From the NCBI RefSeq assembly GCF_001591545.1, contig NZ_BCVC01000001.1, positions 310,001 to 374,000 on the forward strand: DNA of 64,000 nt, read 5' to 3'. Under the pieces are notes generated by a model. It saw only the letters and a program-made list of their open reading frames with translations. It made no database searches and was not told the origin of the DNA. The position numbers and the translations under genes were made by a program. The stretch is from Lederbergia lenta NBRC 16444 (lineage in GTDB: Bacteria > Bacillota > Bacilli > Bacillales > Bacillaceae_C). Positions 1 through 9,180 of the stretch are shown piece after piece; the first letter of the stretch is position 1; each line of letters starts with the position of its first letter.

Positions 1-1
1 T

Positions 2-148
2 GCTACCTATGTTTATAGGGTGGGATTAGAATCTAGTAACTTTAGCTATGCAACTGCCATAGGTCTTTTTGAAGGTATAATTGGACTCATTTTAGTATTT
101 TCAGCTAATTATATTTCAAGAAGACTAACGGACAATAGTTTATGGTAG
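2..148 (+). CDS. ABC sugar permease, LplB type (3' end only)
   Basis: The first 49 codons visible are the C-terminal end of an open frame that enters from upstream and stops with TAG at 146-148. The residues form a hydrophobic helix followed by a basic tail (ANYISRRLTDNSLW), which is how LplB/YtcP-type inner-membrane permeases end. The next gene is an LplC-type permease and then a binding lipoprotein, the usual order of these carbohydrate importers. The family call rests on this ending and on context, since the body of the gene is outside the window. Confidence 0.75.
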   Translation, partial: ATYVYRVGLESSNFSYATAIGLFEGIIGLILVFSANYISRRLTDNSLW

Positions 149-163
149 GGAGGGGAAAGTATT

Positions 164-1036
164 TTGAAGGAATCCGCACAGTATAAGGTATTTAAGGTAT
201 TCAACGTCATTTTATTATTGCTCATAATAGCTTTGACATTTTACCCGTTTTTGAACATTGTTGCCCAATCATTTAGCTCAGAATCATATATAAATGCTGG
301 GAAAGTAAACATTTGGCCGAAGGGTTTTAACCTAGAAACATACAAAATAATTATTAAAGATAAAATGTTCTGGATTAACTATAAGAATACGGTAGTTTAC
401 ACAGTTGTAGGGACGGCAATCCAAATCATCATGACAACGATGTTTGCCTATGCTTTATCCAAGAAACGTCTCATAGGTAGAGAGTTTTTCACCATGTTTG
501 CAGTATTTACTATGTTCTTTGGTGGAGGACTAATTCCTAACTATGTCTTAGTTCAATCACTTGGTTTTGGTAATACAATGTGGGCGATTGTAGTTCCGGG
601 AGCAATCAGTGTTTTTAATATGTTAATAATGAAATCGTTTTTCCAAAATATTCCCGATGAACTTGAGGAAGCTGCCATTATGGATGGTTCTAGTACATAT
701 GGAACCTTGTTCAAAATAGTACTTCCTCTATCCTTACCTATATTAGCAACGATGATTCTATTTTACTCTGTAGGAAATTGGAATGCATGGTTTCCAGCAT
801 TTCTTTATCTTGAGGATAAAGAGCTGTTTCCTGTCCAAATATATTTGAGGAATTTAATCAAAGGTGCTGAAAGCAGTCGTACTGCTGGTGCGTCAAGTGC
901 AGATAACCTTACTCAAATTTCTGCAAATATAAAAGCTGTAACAATGGTTTTAACTGTGCTTCCTATTTTATGCGTCTATCCTTTCGTTCAAAAATATTTC
1001 GTTTCTGGTGTCATGTTGGGATCTGTTAAAGGTTAA
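164..1036 (+). CDS. ABC sugar permease, LplC/CUT1 type
   Basis: A 290-residue membrane protein of the MalG/LplC permease family, the second channel subunit of an oligosaccharide importer. A first membrane segment covers about residues 13-35 (YPFLNIVAQSFS). The EAA-type loop that contacts the ATPase is seen near 167-190 (EEAAIMDGSSTYGTLFKIVL), and the protein ends in the family signature FVSGVMLGSVKG. The TTG start follows GGGAGGGG at a normal distance. It lies 15 bp after the upstream permease and 98 bp before the lipoprotein gene, so the three form one importer. No ATPase gene accompanies it, which is typical of LplABC-like systems that borrow an MsmX-type ATPase. The substrate is not readable from sequence. 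Confidence 0.9.
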   Translation: MKESAQYKVFKVFNVILLLLIIALTFYPFLNIVAQSFSSESYINAGKVNIWPKGFNLETYKIIIKDKMFWINYKNTVVYTVVGTAIQIIMTTMFAYALSKKRLIGREFFTMFAVFTMFFGGGLIPNYVLVQSLGFGNTMWAIVVPGAISVFNMLIMKSFFQNIPDELEEAAIMDGSSTYGTLFKIVLPLSLPILATMILFYSVGNWNAWFPAFLYLEDKELFPVQIYLRNLIKGAESSRTAGASSADNLTQISANIKAVTMVLTVLPILCVYPFVQKYFVSGVMLGSVKG

Positions 1037-1134
1037 TCGTATCCAATATTTTTTATGCGTTTTTAGGGAGGTGATTTACCTATATAACTAATCAATGTTG
1101 GCTTATATTTAAATTTAAAAAGGGGGAAGTACAA

Positions 1135-2766
1135 ATGAATAATCGCTTCAAAAAACTATTTTACATGGTTTCTTTCTTATCGATCATTAGCCTACTATTA
1201 GTTGCCTGTAATAATTCAGAGAAAACAGAAGGAAGTAAGAAAGCTGAAGTACCTGAAAGTGAAAATGCAATGGATGAATATGTGGTAGGAGATCAATTTA
1301 AAGCGAAAGAGGAGTTAACCTTCTCCATGCTATTTAGTGATCACCCCAACTATCCTTACGATAAAAATTGGCTTTTAATTGAGGAGTTGAAGGAAAGAAC
1401 AAATATTAATTTAGAAATGACCGTCGTACCAATGAGTGATTATGCTCAAAAAAGAAGTTTGCTCATTAGTAGTGGAGATGCACCATTGATCATTCCTAAA
1501 ACATATCCAGGTGAAGAAACCCCATTTGTAGCTTCTGGTACAATTCTTCCTATTAGTGATTATGTTGATTTAATGCCGAACTTTAAAGACAAAGTAGAAA
1601 AATGGGAGATAGAGCCTTTTCTAGAGGGGTTACGAAAAGACGATGGTAAATACTACCTCCTGCCTGGTATGCATGAGAATGTATGGCCTGATTATACGCT
1701 AGCAATCAGAACAGATATAGTAGAAGAATTAGGAATGGAAATGCCAACAACATGGGAGGAACTGGAGAAAGTATTAGTAGCCATGAAAGAAGCTTATCCA
1801 GAATCTATTCCCTTTTCTGATAGATGGGAATTCAATAGTACTCTTAATGTTGCTGCTGCAGGCTTTGGAACCGTAGCTGGTTGGGGATTAGGCTCTGCCT
1901 TAAAGTATGAGGAAGAGCAGGATGAATTTGTATTTGCGCCAGCAACAGATGAATATAAATCTATGTTAACTTATTTACATGGGCTTGTTGAAAAAGGGTT
2001 ACTTGACCCAGAGAGTGTAACGCAAGATGATGATCAAGCGACAAAGAAATTTATTAACGGTGATTCATTTGTAATCGGTACCAACTCGCAAACAGTTGTT
2101 GATTATCGTAAAGATATGAATGAAACATTAGGTGAAGGAAACTTCTCTATTCAGAAAATTGTTGTTCCGGGCGGACCAGCCGGACAACTTATGGGCGGAT
2201 CTAAATTAGAGAATGGGGTTATGATTTCTGCGAAGGCAAAAGATGATCCTAACTTTGAAGCATTACTTCAATTTGTTGATTGGTTATGGTATAGCGATGA
2301 AGGACAAGAGTTTGCTAAATGGGGTGTAGAAGACACTACTTATACTAAGAATGACGATGGGAAACGAGTACTTACTGATGATGTAAACTATGTTGGCCTT
2401 AACCCCAATGGTACAAAAGCGTTGAATGTTGACTTTGGATTCTCTGGTGGAAACTTTGCTTACGGTGGTACTACAGAACTTCTTCATTCCATGTTCAGTG
2501 AGGAGGAAATTGAATTTCAAAATGCAATGCGTGATACGAAAGAACTTGTATTACCTGACCCGCCAATTAAGTATGAAGAAATGGAACTTGAACAAGCAAA
2601 TCTAATAAGTACACCATTAAAAGATTTTGTCGGTACGGCGACTTATGAATTCATTCTAGGGGATCGCGATCTATCTAAATGGGATGAATTTATAACAGAG
2701 TTGGAAAGCATGAGAATGCAGGATTATGTTGATTTAGCAAATGAAGTGTATAAGAAACAAAAATAG
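1135..2766 (+). CDS. Extracellular solute-binding lipoprotein, LplA type
   Basis: A 543-residue binding protein of the large LplA/YtcQ class for complex oligosaccharides. It has a lipoprotein signal: a basic N-terminus, a hydrophobic stretch and the lipobox LLVAC, with Cys25 as the lipidated residue. A Ser/Glu/Lys-rich linker follows, then the mature domain. The ATG follows GGGGGAAG. It is the last gene of the first importer and is followed by an inverted repeat that could terminate or trim the message. By analogy it captures an oligosaccharide outside the membrane and passes it to the two permeases upstream. The uronate genes downstream suggest a hemicellulose-derived ligand, but that is inference. 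Confidence 0.9.
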   Translation: MNNRFKKLFYMVSFLSIISLLLVACNNSEKTEGSKKAEVPESENAMDEYVVGDQFKAKEELTFSMLFSDHPNYPYDKNWLLIEELKERTNINLEMTVVPMSDYAQKRSLLISSGDAPLIIPKTYPGEETPFVASGTILPISDYVDLMPNFKDKVEKWEIEPFLEGLRKDDGKYYLLPGMHENVWPDYTLAIRTDIVEELGMEMPTTWEELEKVLVAMKEAYPESIPFSDRWEFNSTLNVAAAGFGTVAGWGLGSALKYEEEQDEFVFAPATDEYKSMLTYLHGLVEKGLLDPESVTQDDDQATKKFINGDSFVIGTNSQTVVDYRKDMNETLGEGNFSIQKIVVPGGPAGQLMGGSKLENGVMISAKAKDDPNFEALLQFVDWLWYSDEGQEFAKWGVEDTTYTKNDDGKRVLTDDVNYVGLNPNGTKALNVDFGFSGGNFAYGGTTELLHSMFSEEEIEFQNAMRDTKELVLPDPPIKYEEMELEQANLISTPLKDFVGTATYEFILGDRDLSKWDEFITELESMRMQDYVDLANEVYKKQK

Positions 2767-2783
2767 TTACTTGATGAATAACT

Positions 2784-2826
2784 AACTGCCTGCAATAAGA
2801 TAACAAAAAAATTATTGCAGGTAGTT
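2784..2826 (+). terminator. Stem-loop after the first importer
   Basis: Arms of 15 bp (2784-2798 and 2812-2826) pair with one mismatch around an A-rich loop, just after the lipoprotein stop. The T-run behind it is poor, so it may be a partial terminator or an mRNA 3'-end stabiliser rather than a full stop. Confidence 0.5.
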
Positions 2827-2935
2827 TGTAGCTTTTCCCATCTGAAGAATAATTAATGGAGTTAATCCTGTCCCTATATGAAATTACTCCACTCGAAAAT
2901 TTACCCATAAACAACTACAAGAAGGATGAACAAGC

Positions 2936-3616
2936 ATGAATAATCGTAAAGAATTTGGTCAAGGGATATTTTTTATGATCTCCAATCATATCTATTGGTT
3001 AACGCTAACTAATATTTACTTTGTGCTTTGCAATACTATTTTTTTATTTTTCTTTATGGCTTTAGAACCTGTTTTTTCTAATCTTATTATTATTTTCTTG
3101 GCATTGATCCCCACTGGACCTGCTATCATGGCGCTTTGTTATGTGATGGATAAATTGGTTCGTGATAAAGAAATTTCTCCTACCAGAGACTTTTTCTATG
3201 GTTATAAAGTTAATTTTAAAGATACATTAAAAGTGTGGATACCAATGCTTGCCCTTCTATTTATTCTAATTGTCGATTTACAATATTTTTACGCGGAAAG
3301 TACTGTGATCAATCAAGTATTAAGTATTGTATTTTTGGTTGCTCTTATTGTACTTATATGTCTCTCGCTTTATGTATTCCCGATTACTGCCAAATTTAAA
3401 TTTAGGATAAGAGACGTATATAAACTTTCAATCTATTATAGTTTTAAAAAGCTGAAGATCAGTTTCGGTAATATCGGCATTATAATAATAGCCCTATTCT
3501 TCATGTTTATCACTTCAAATTTTCTTATTTTGTTTATAGCAGGTGCCCTTTGCTATCTTTTAACATTAAATAGTAAAGACATCATTGAAGATATCAAACT
3601 AAACTACACGAAGTGA
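2936..3616 (+). CDS. YesL-family (DUF624) membrane protein
   Basis: A 226-residue protein made mostly of hydrophobic helices (about 20-45, 48-70, 98-115, 125-150 and 180-210). It resembles the YesL/DUF624 proteins commonly found in Firmicute polysaccharide-utilisation loci next to LplABC-type importers and YesMN regulators. The motif GPAIMALCYVMDKLVRDKE in the second hydrophobic block is characteristic. The family has no established biochemical role; an accessory role in oligosaccharide uptake is inferred from conserved context. It stands 170 bp after the lipoprotein gene, with a modest ribosome site (AAGGATG) before ATG. Confidence 0.8.
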   Translation: MNNRKEFGQGIFFMISNHIYWLTLTNIYFVLCNTIFLFFFMALEPVFSNLIIIFLALIPTGPAIMALCYVMDKLVRDKEISPTRDFFYGYKVNFKDTLKVWIPMLALLFILIVDLQYFYAESTVINQVLSIVFLVALIVLICLSLYVFPITAKFKFRIRDVYKLSIYYSFKKLKISFGNIGIIIIALFFMFITSNFLILFIAGALCYLLTLNSKDIIEDIKLNYTK

Positions 3617-3683
3617 AATAAGGGCCATAAATGGAAGCGATTTTATCTCTTTTAATTTATGTGTTTAGGTAGGTGATAGATTA

Positions 3684-4478
3684 ATGACAATAACCATTCA
3701 GCATGTATTAGATAGATTAATGGAACCGGTACAAAAACAAAAAGTGACAGTAGATGCGCTTAAAGTAGGGGATAAAGACGCATTAGTAAAGGGAATTGCT
3801 ACAACATTTATCGCAACGAATGATGTGATTCAACAATCAGTAGATCTAGGAGTAAATCTACTCATTACTCACGAAGGAATATATTATAAGCATCATGATA
3901 AAAAGGATAGATTGCTAAATGATCCTGTAACGCTTGAGAAGAAAAGACTTATTGAAAAATCTAATATAGCAATCTTCCGTTTTCATGATTATCTACATGC
4001 GTACAAACCTGATGGTATTATGACCGGTTTACTTCACAGTTTGAGTTGGGAATCAAATGTAGAAAAAAGTTATTATGATGCATCTATCCTTTCCATTCCG
4101 GTTATGTCGCTAGAGGAAATTGCAGAATACATAAAGAGGAAGCTAAATATTCCATATGTTCGAGTTGTTGGTGACCTATCAATGATCTGTGAGCGTATTG
4201 GAATATTAGTTGGATATAGGGGAGGAGGAGAGAATACGATCCCCTTATTTAATCAAGATCAGCTTGATTTGATTATTACAGGTGAGGGACCCGAATGGGA
4301 AACACCAGAATATGTAAGAGATGCAGTACAGCAAGGACGGAAAAAGGCCTTGATTGTCCTTGGGCATGCTGAAAGTGAGAAACCTGGCATGCTATATTTG
4401 GCTAATCAAATTCAATCGATATATCCGAATGTTCCTGTACATTTTATTGATGAAAAACCAGTCTTTCAAATAATATAA
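3684..4478 (+). CDS. NIF3-family (DUF34) putative dinuclear-metal protein
   Basis: A 264-residue protein of the NIF3/YqfO superfamily, whose members form hexameric toroids with a two-metal site. The N-terminal metal motif region reads NLLITHEGIYYKHHD and the C-terminal one reads VLGHAESEKPGM. The usual HHP of the first motif is replaced by H-E here, so the metal site may differ. The usual TGD motif appears as TGEGPEWETPEYVRDA. The function of the family is unsettled, and the old 'GTP cyclohydrolase type 2' label is not well supported. Its place just before a GH2 gene in a carbohydrate operon suggests a hydrolase acting on a sugar-pathway intermediate, which is inference. Confidence 0.8.
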   Translation: MTITIQHVLDRLMEPVQKQKVTVDALKVGDKDALVKGIATTFIATNDVIQQSVDLGVNLLITHEGIYYKHHDKKDRLLNDPVTLEKKRLIEKSNIAIFRFHDYLHAYKPDGIMTGLLHSLSWESNVEKSYYDASILSIPVMSLEEIAEYIKRKLNIPYVRVVGDLSMICERIGILVGYRGGGENTIPLFNQDQLDLIITGEGPEWETPEYVRDAVQQGRKKALIVLGHAESEKPGMLYLANQIQSIYPNVPVHFIDEKPVFQII

Positions 4479-4514
4479 TTATTCGCCAGGTGATGAGAAA
4501 GGGATATAACAAAC

Positions 4515-7500
4515 ATGAATAAGAAAATACTTTTTAATGACGGTTGGGAATTTGCGAAAAGTAAGCTAGATGTTACCGATAGTAATAGTTTGATATTTAA
4601 TCCGGTTGATATACCTCATGATTGGCTTATTTATAATACATTAAATCTTTATGAAAATAGTATAGGTTGGTATCGTAAGAAATTCACATGTAAGAAAGAA
4701 AAAAAGCAGTTGCTATTGTGTTTTGACGGGGTTTATATGGATTCTTCTGTATACGTGAATCAGCAATTTGTAGGAGACTGGAAATATGGTTATTCCTCTT
4801 TTGAACACGAGATTACAGACGCGGTGGTGGAAGGAGAAAATGAAATTCTCGTAAAAGTAGTCTATCAAAGCCCAAATAGCAGATGGTACTCCGGTGCAGG
4901 AATATATCGTAATGTATGGCTTAAGACAAGGGATAGGAATTATATCAAAACAGATGATGTTTATATAACAATGAAACAGCAAGATGATGGCTGGCAGATC
5001 GAAATTGACACAGGTATCCACATCAGTGAAGAAGTACAACTCTCTCATACAATCATATACAAGGGAGAGGAAGTTGCTAGAACTTCAGAGAGAATTATTG
5101 CAAGTAGTGATTCAACTACAACAAGTCATCAAACGCTATTTATTAAAAAACCTTTGTTATGGAGCACAGATGAGCCTAATCTGTACCAACTTAAAACAGT
5201 ATTACAGAGAAGCGAGAAAAGTCTAATGAAGGATGTATTGGAGTCCATATCTCAGAATATTGGGTTTCGAAGTATTATCCTTGACCCTAATGAAGGTTTT
5301 AAGCTTAATGGGCAAAAAATGAAATTAAACGGGGTTTGTGAACATCATGACTTAGGGGCTTTAGGGGCAGCATTTAATAGAGTGGCTCTAAAAAGAAGGT
5401 TAGAAATATTAAAAGATATGGGCGTAAATGCCATTCGAACTGCTCATAACATGCCTGCTGTAGAGTTGATGGAATTAGCAGATGAGATGGGATTTCTCAT
5501 CGTGTCTGAAGCTTTTGATATGTGGGAAAGATCAAAAACACCTTTTGATTATGCAAGATTTTTTAAGGAATGGGCATATCGCGATGTGAAAAGTTGGGTC
5601 ATGAGAGATCGGAATCATCCGAGTGTTTTGATGTGGAGTATTGGAAATGAAATTTATGATACCCATGCAGATGAAAGGGGCCAAGAAGTAACAAAAATGC
5701 TTATGGATTATGTACATAAGTATGATCCAAAAGGAAATGCATTTGTTACGATTGGGTCGAATTATATGCCATGGGAAAACGCACAAAAATGTGCTGATAT
5801 GGTGAAGATTGCTGGATATAATTACGCGGAAAAATATTATCAAAAACATCACGAATTAAACCCCGATTGGATTATTTATGGTAGCGAGACATCCTCTGTC
5901 GTCCAAAGTAGAGGCATTTATCACTTCCCATTTGAAAAGCCTATTCTAGCAGATGATGATGAACAATGTTCTGCTCTTGGAAATAGTACAACGAGTTGGG
6001 GAGCAAAGTCAGCAGAAGCTTGTATTCTAGCAGAAAGAGATACACCTTTTTCCCTCGGCCAGTTTCTGTGGACTGGGTTTGATTATATAGGTGAACCAAC
6101 GCCTTATCATACGAAGAATTCTTATTTTGGGCAGATTGATACGGCTACATTTAAGAAGGATGCTTATTACATCTATCAGGCGGCATGGACAGATTATAAA
6201 ATAAAGCCAATGATTCATCTCTTGCCATATTGGGACTTTAATGAAGGGCAAATCATTGATGTACGAGTATGCTCTAATGCGCCTAAGATTGAATTGCAAT
6301 TAAATGGTCGCACAATAGGTACACATGATATTGACCACCAACATGGAACAGAGCTTGTCGGATGGTGGAAGGTTCCTTATGAACAAGGGGAACTAAAAGC
6401 AATAGCTTATGATGAATCAGGTAAAATCATTGCCACCGATATAAGAAAGTCCTTTGGTGATGCGAAAAATATATATTTGTCTGCTGATAAAAATGAACTT
6501 ATTGCTAATGGTACAGATTTACTGTTTGTAGAAATTAACGTGAAAGATGAACATGGACATATAATAGAGAATGCGAATAATCGTATGAATGTCCATGTAT
6601 CTGGGGCAGGTCGTTTGCTTGGCTTAGATAATGGAGATAGTACGGATTATGACCAATATAAAGGGATAAGTAGAAGATTATTCAGTGGTAAGTTAATGGC
6701 AATTATAGGATCAACGTTAGAACCTGGCACAATCCAATTCGAAGTAACTTCTCCGGGTATGGAAAATAAGGTGATGGAATTAGAGTCTTTTTTAATAAAG
6801 GATGAGCTTATAGGAGGAATTACTGCAAATAGCGAGAATCAAGATTTACCATCTGTAATGGGAAACACAGAAGAAATACCACTTCGAAAGATTGAAATTA
6901 TTAGCAATTCTGGACAAGTATTTGATCATTCGAAAAAAGAAATTAATGTTCAAGCAAAATTGTATCCCGCAGATACCTCCTACCAGGAAATAGAGTGGAG
7001 TGTAGTAAACGATACTGGAATTGAATCAAATATTTCTAAAGTAGAACCAGAGGGTCATAAAGCGAAGGTAACAGCATTGGGGGATGGGAAATTTAGACTT
7101 CGTTGTACAAGTAAGAATGGTACGGACAAAGTGAAACTGATATCCGAATTAGAATTTACGGCAGTGGACCTTGGCACCGCCTATAAGGATCCTTATGGAT
7201 TTATTTCTGGTGGACTCTATGATTATAGCAAAGGGGAAGTTGGTAACGGAAATGAAAGAGGCATAGCCACCAGTAGAGATGGAGAAACTCAAGTAGGTTT
7301 TCGTGAAATAGACTTTGGCCCCTATGGTTCAGACGTGATTACTCTTCCAATTTTTGCTTTATCAAGTGAAGAGTATGCCTTGCAAATTTGGGAAGGAATG
7401 CCTGGTGATGAGGGCAGTGAATTATTAGCAGATGTTATATATCAAAAAGAATCAAAGTGGAATGTGTATCAAGAGGAAACCTATCGCTTGTCTAAACGCC

Positions 7501-7943
7501 TGCGCGGTATTACATCAATTTGTTTTGTACTTAATCAGAAGGTACATATTAAAGGATTTTCTTTTGAAAAAAAGAATAGAGCCTTTGAGCAAAATAGTGT
7601 AATAGAATGCGACCAAATATATGGAGATACTTTTGAAATAAAAGAAAAGAGTGTGGAAGGTATAGGTAATAATGTTTCTCTAGAATTTGAGCATATGAAT
7701 TTTACAAGTGAAGGTGCCACGAAGCTATTCGTTTATGGCAGGTCGCCAATAGAAAAAAATACGATTCATATTCGTTTTTCAGATGGGGATAGAGAAAGTA
7801 ATCAAATCATAGAATTCATACAGTCCAATAACTATGAGGAGCGAGCCTTTGAACTTGAAAAAATAACAGGACTACAAAAAGTAACCTTCATATTCTTGCC
7901 AGGGAGTAACTTTGATTTTAGTTGGTTTCGTTTTGGGAAGTAA
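4515..7943 (+). CDS. Glycoside hydrolase family 2, multidomain, cytoplasmic
   Basis: A 1142-residue GH2 enzyme. A jelly-roll sugar-binding domain (about 40-140) is followed by an immunoglobulin-like domain (145-255) and a TIM barrel (265-560). The predicted acid/base is Glu379 in WSIGNE and the predicted nucleophile is Glu458 in YGSETS. A DUF4982-like domain follows (about 580-640), then a GH2 C-terminal Ig-like domain, a further Ig-like block (about 795-885) and CBM6-like beta-rich segments to the end. There is no signal peptide, so it should act on imported oligosaccharides. The Asn-x-Lys pair typical of beta-glucuronidases is not seen near YFGQIDTATFKKD, which favours a beta-galactosidase-like or related activity. 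The exact substrate is not predictable. Confidence 0.88.
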   Translation: MNKKILFNDGWEFAKSKLDVTDSNSLIFNPVDIPHDWLIYNTLNLYENSIGWYRKKFTCKKEKKQLLLCFDGVYMDSSVYVNQQFVGDWKYGYSSFEHEITDAVVEGENEILVKVVYQSPNSRWYSGAGIYRNVWLKTRDRNYIKTDDVYITMKQQDDGWQIEIDTGIHISEEVQLSHTIIYKGEEVARTSERIIASSDSTTTSHQTLFIKKPLLWSTDEPNLYQLKTVLQRSEKSLMKDVLESISQNIGFRSIILDPNEGFKLNGQKMKLNGVCEHHDLGALGAAFNRVALKRRLEILKDMGVNAIRTAHNMPAVELMELADEMGFLIVSEAFDMWERSKTPFDYARFFKEWAYRDVKSWVMRDRNHPSVLMWSIGNEIYDTHADERGQEVTKMLMDYVHKYDPKGNAFVTIGSNYMPWENAQKCADMVKIAGYNYAEKYYQKHHELNPDWIIYGSETSSVVQSRGIYHFPFEKPILADDDEQCSALGNSTTSWGAKSAEACILAERDTPFSLGQFLWTGFDYIGEPTPYHTKNSYFGQIDTATFKKDAYYIYQAAWTDYKIKPMIHLLPYWDFNEGQIIDVRVCSNAPKIELQLNGRTIGTHDIDHQHGTELVGWWKVPYEQGELKAIAYDESGKIIATDIRKSFGDAKNIYLSADKNELIANGTDLLFVEINVKDEHGHIIENANNRMNVHVSGAGRLLGLDNGDSTDYDQYKGISRRLFSGKLMAIIGSTLEPGTIQFEVTSPGMENKVMELESFLIKDELIGGITANSENQDLPSVMGNTEEIPLRKIEIISNSGQVFDHSKKEINVQAKLYPADTSYQEIEWSVVNDTGIESNISKVEPEGHKAKVTALGDGKFRLRCTSKNGTDKVKLISELEFTAVDLGTAYKDPYGFISGGLYDYSKGEVGNGNERGIATSRDGETQVGFREIDFGPYGSDVITLPIFALSSEEYALQIWEGMPGDEGSELLADVIYQKESKWNVYQEETYRLSKRLRGITSICFVLNQKVHIKGFSFEKKNRAFEQNSVIECDQIYGDTFEIKEKSVEGIGNNVSLEFEHMNFTSEGATKLFVYGRSPIEKNTIHIRFSDGDRESNQIIEFIQSNNYEERAFELEKITGLQKVTFIFLPGSNFDFSWFRFGK

Positions 7944-7999
7944 GGTGAACGTACGAAAGCAATAAGATTGCAGTCTGATTTGTACAAGGAGTGATTTCA

Positions 8000-9151
8000 T
8001 TGTTGAAAATAGGAATTATTGGCACTGGAGCAATTGCTCCCTCGCATATGGAGGCATATTTATCATTTCCGGATCGATGCAAAATTGTAGCTCTATGTGA
8101 TATATATCCTGAAAAAGCGGAACATATAGCGTCAAGATTTAATCTTAACACAGATGTGTACGATGATTATAAATCAATGTTGGAGCGGGTAGATATAGAT
8201 CTTATTTCTATATGTACACCACCATATACACATGCAGATATGAGCATTGACGCATTAACTGCAGGAAAACATGTACTCGTAGAAAAACCGATGGCATCTT
8301 CATTAGAGGAATGCGACCGGATGCTTGCAGCTGCTGAAAATAATAAAAAGATCTTATCTGTAGTTGCACAAAATCGATTCCGCACTCCAATGATGAAATT
8401 AAAACAAGTACTTGATTCAAAATTAATTGGTCCGATTGTGCATACTCAAGTAGATTCTTATTGGTGGCGAGGCCATAGTTATTATGATTTATGGTGGCGT
8501 GGAACATGGGAAAAGGAAGGTGGCGGCTGTACATTAAATCATGCTGTTCATCATATCGATCTTTTTCAATGGATGAATGGTATGCCGGATGAAATTACAG
8601 CGGTGATGAGCAATGCTGCTCATGATAACGCGGAAGTGGAAGATATATCGATTGCGATTGGTAAGTATCCAGATGGAAGCCTTGCACAAATGACAAGCTC
8701 TGTTATCCACCATGGAGAGGAGCAACAGTTAATTTTCCAAGGGAAAAATGCGCGGGTATCTGCACCTTGGAAGGTGAAGGCTTCGAAATCTAAAGAGAAT
8801 GGATTCCCAATTGAAGATAATGATTTAGGTGCGAAAATTCAACAAGTGTATGAGGATTTGCCAGAGGTGCAATTTGAAGGACATACGGGCCAAATAGATG
8901 ATGTGCTAACAGCGATCGAAAACAACCAAGAAGTATTGATTACTGGTAAGCAAGGCAAACAAACATTGGAGCTAATTACCGCTATTTATCAATCGGCTAG
9001 TCTAGGCTGTACTGTAAAACTACCACTTAAGAGTGACAGCCCTTTTTATACGCATGAAGGCATCATGAAGCAAGCCACACATTTTTATGAAAAAAAGACA
9101 AGCGTGAAAAACTTTTCAGAAAACAAGATTACTACTGGCGGGAATCATTAA
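8000..9151 (+). CDS. Gfo/Idh/MocA-family NAD(P)-dependent oxidoreductase
   Basis: A 383-residue sugar or cyclitol dehydrogenase. The N-terminal Rossmann fold has IGIIGTGAIAPSH, the conserved VEKPMA motif follows near residue 95, and the C-terminal alpha/beta domain carries GGGCTLNHAVHHIDLFQW, which holds the expected active-site histidine. An in-frame GTG at 7991 overlaps the ribosome site AAGGAG (7987-7992), so TTG at 8000 is the better start. It follows the GH2 gene by about 56 bp and precedes a second family member, so the two may work as a pair on the sugar released by the GH2 enzyme. Substrate unknown. Confidence 0.88.
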   Translation: MLKIGIIGTGAIAPSHMEAYLSFPDRCKIVALCDIYPEKAEHIASRFNLNTDVYDDYKSMLERVDIDLISICTPPYTHADMSIDALTAGKHVLVEKPMASSLEECDRMLAAAENNKKILSVVAQNRFRTPMMKLKQVLDSKLIGPIVHTQVDSYWWRGHSYYDLWWRGTWEKEGGGCTLNHAVHHIDLFQWMNGMPDEITAVMSNAAHDNAEVEDISIAIGKYPDGSLAQMTSSVIHHGEEQQLIFQGKNARVSAPWKVKASKSKENGFPIEDNDLGAKIQQVYEDLPEVQFEGHTGQIDDVLTAIENNQEVLITGKQGKQTLELITAIYQSASLGCTVKLPLKSDSPFYTHEGIMKQATHFYEKKTSVKNFSENKITTGGNH

Positions 9152-9180
9152 GATTGTTAAAATGAAAGGGGGAAGCAAGA

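Noticed and set aside
4984-5226. Short frames overlapping the GH2 gene on both strands
   Set aside because: They overlap a clear long gene with intact motifs and lack ribosome sites, so they are frame shadows.
4515-7943. GH2 gene as a beta-glucuronidase because of nearby uxuA/uxuB
   Set aside because: The Asn-x-Lys carboxylate-recognition pair of glucuronidases is not seen at the expected place, and the domain layout is that of DUF4982-containing galactosidase-like enzymes.
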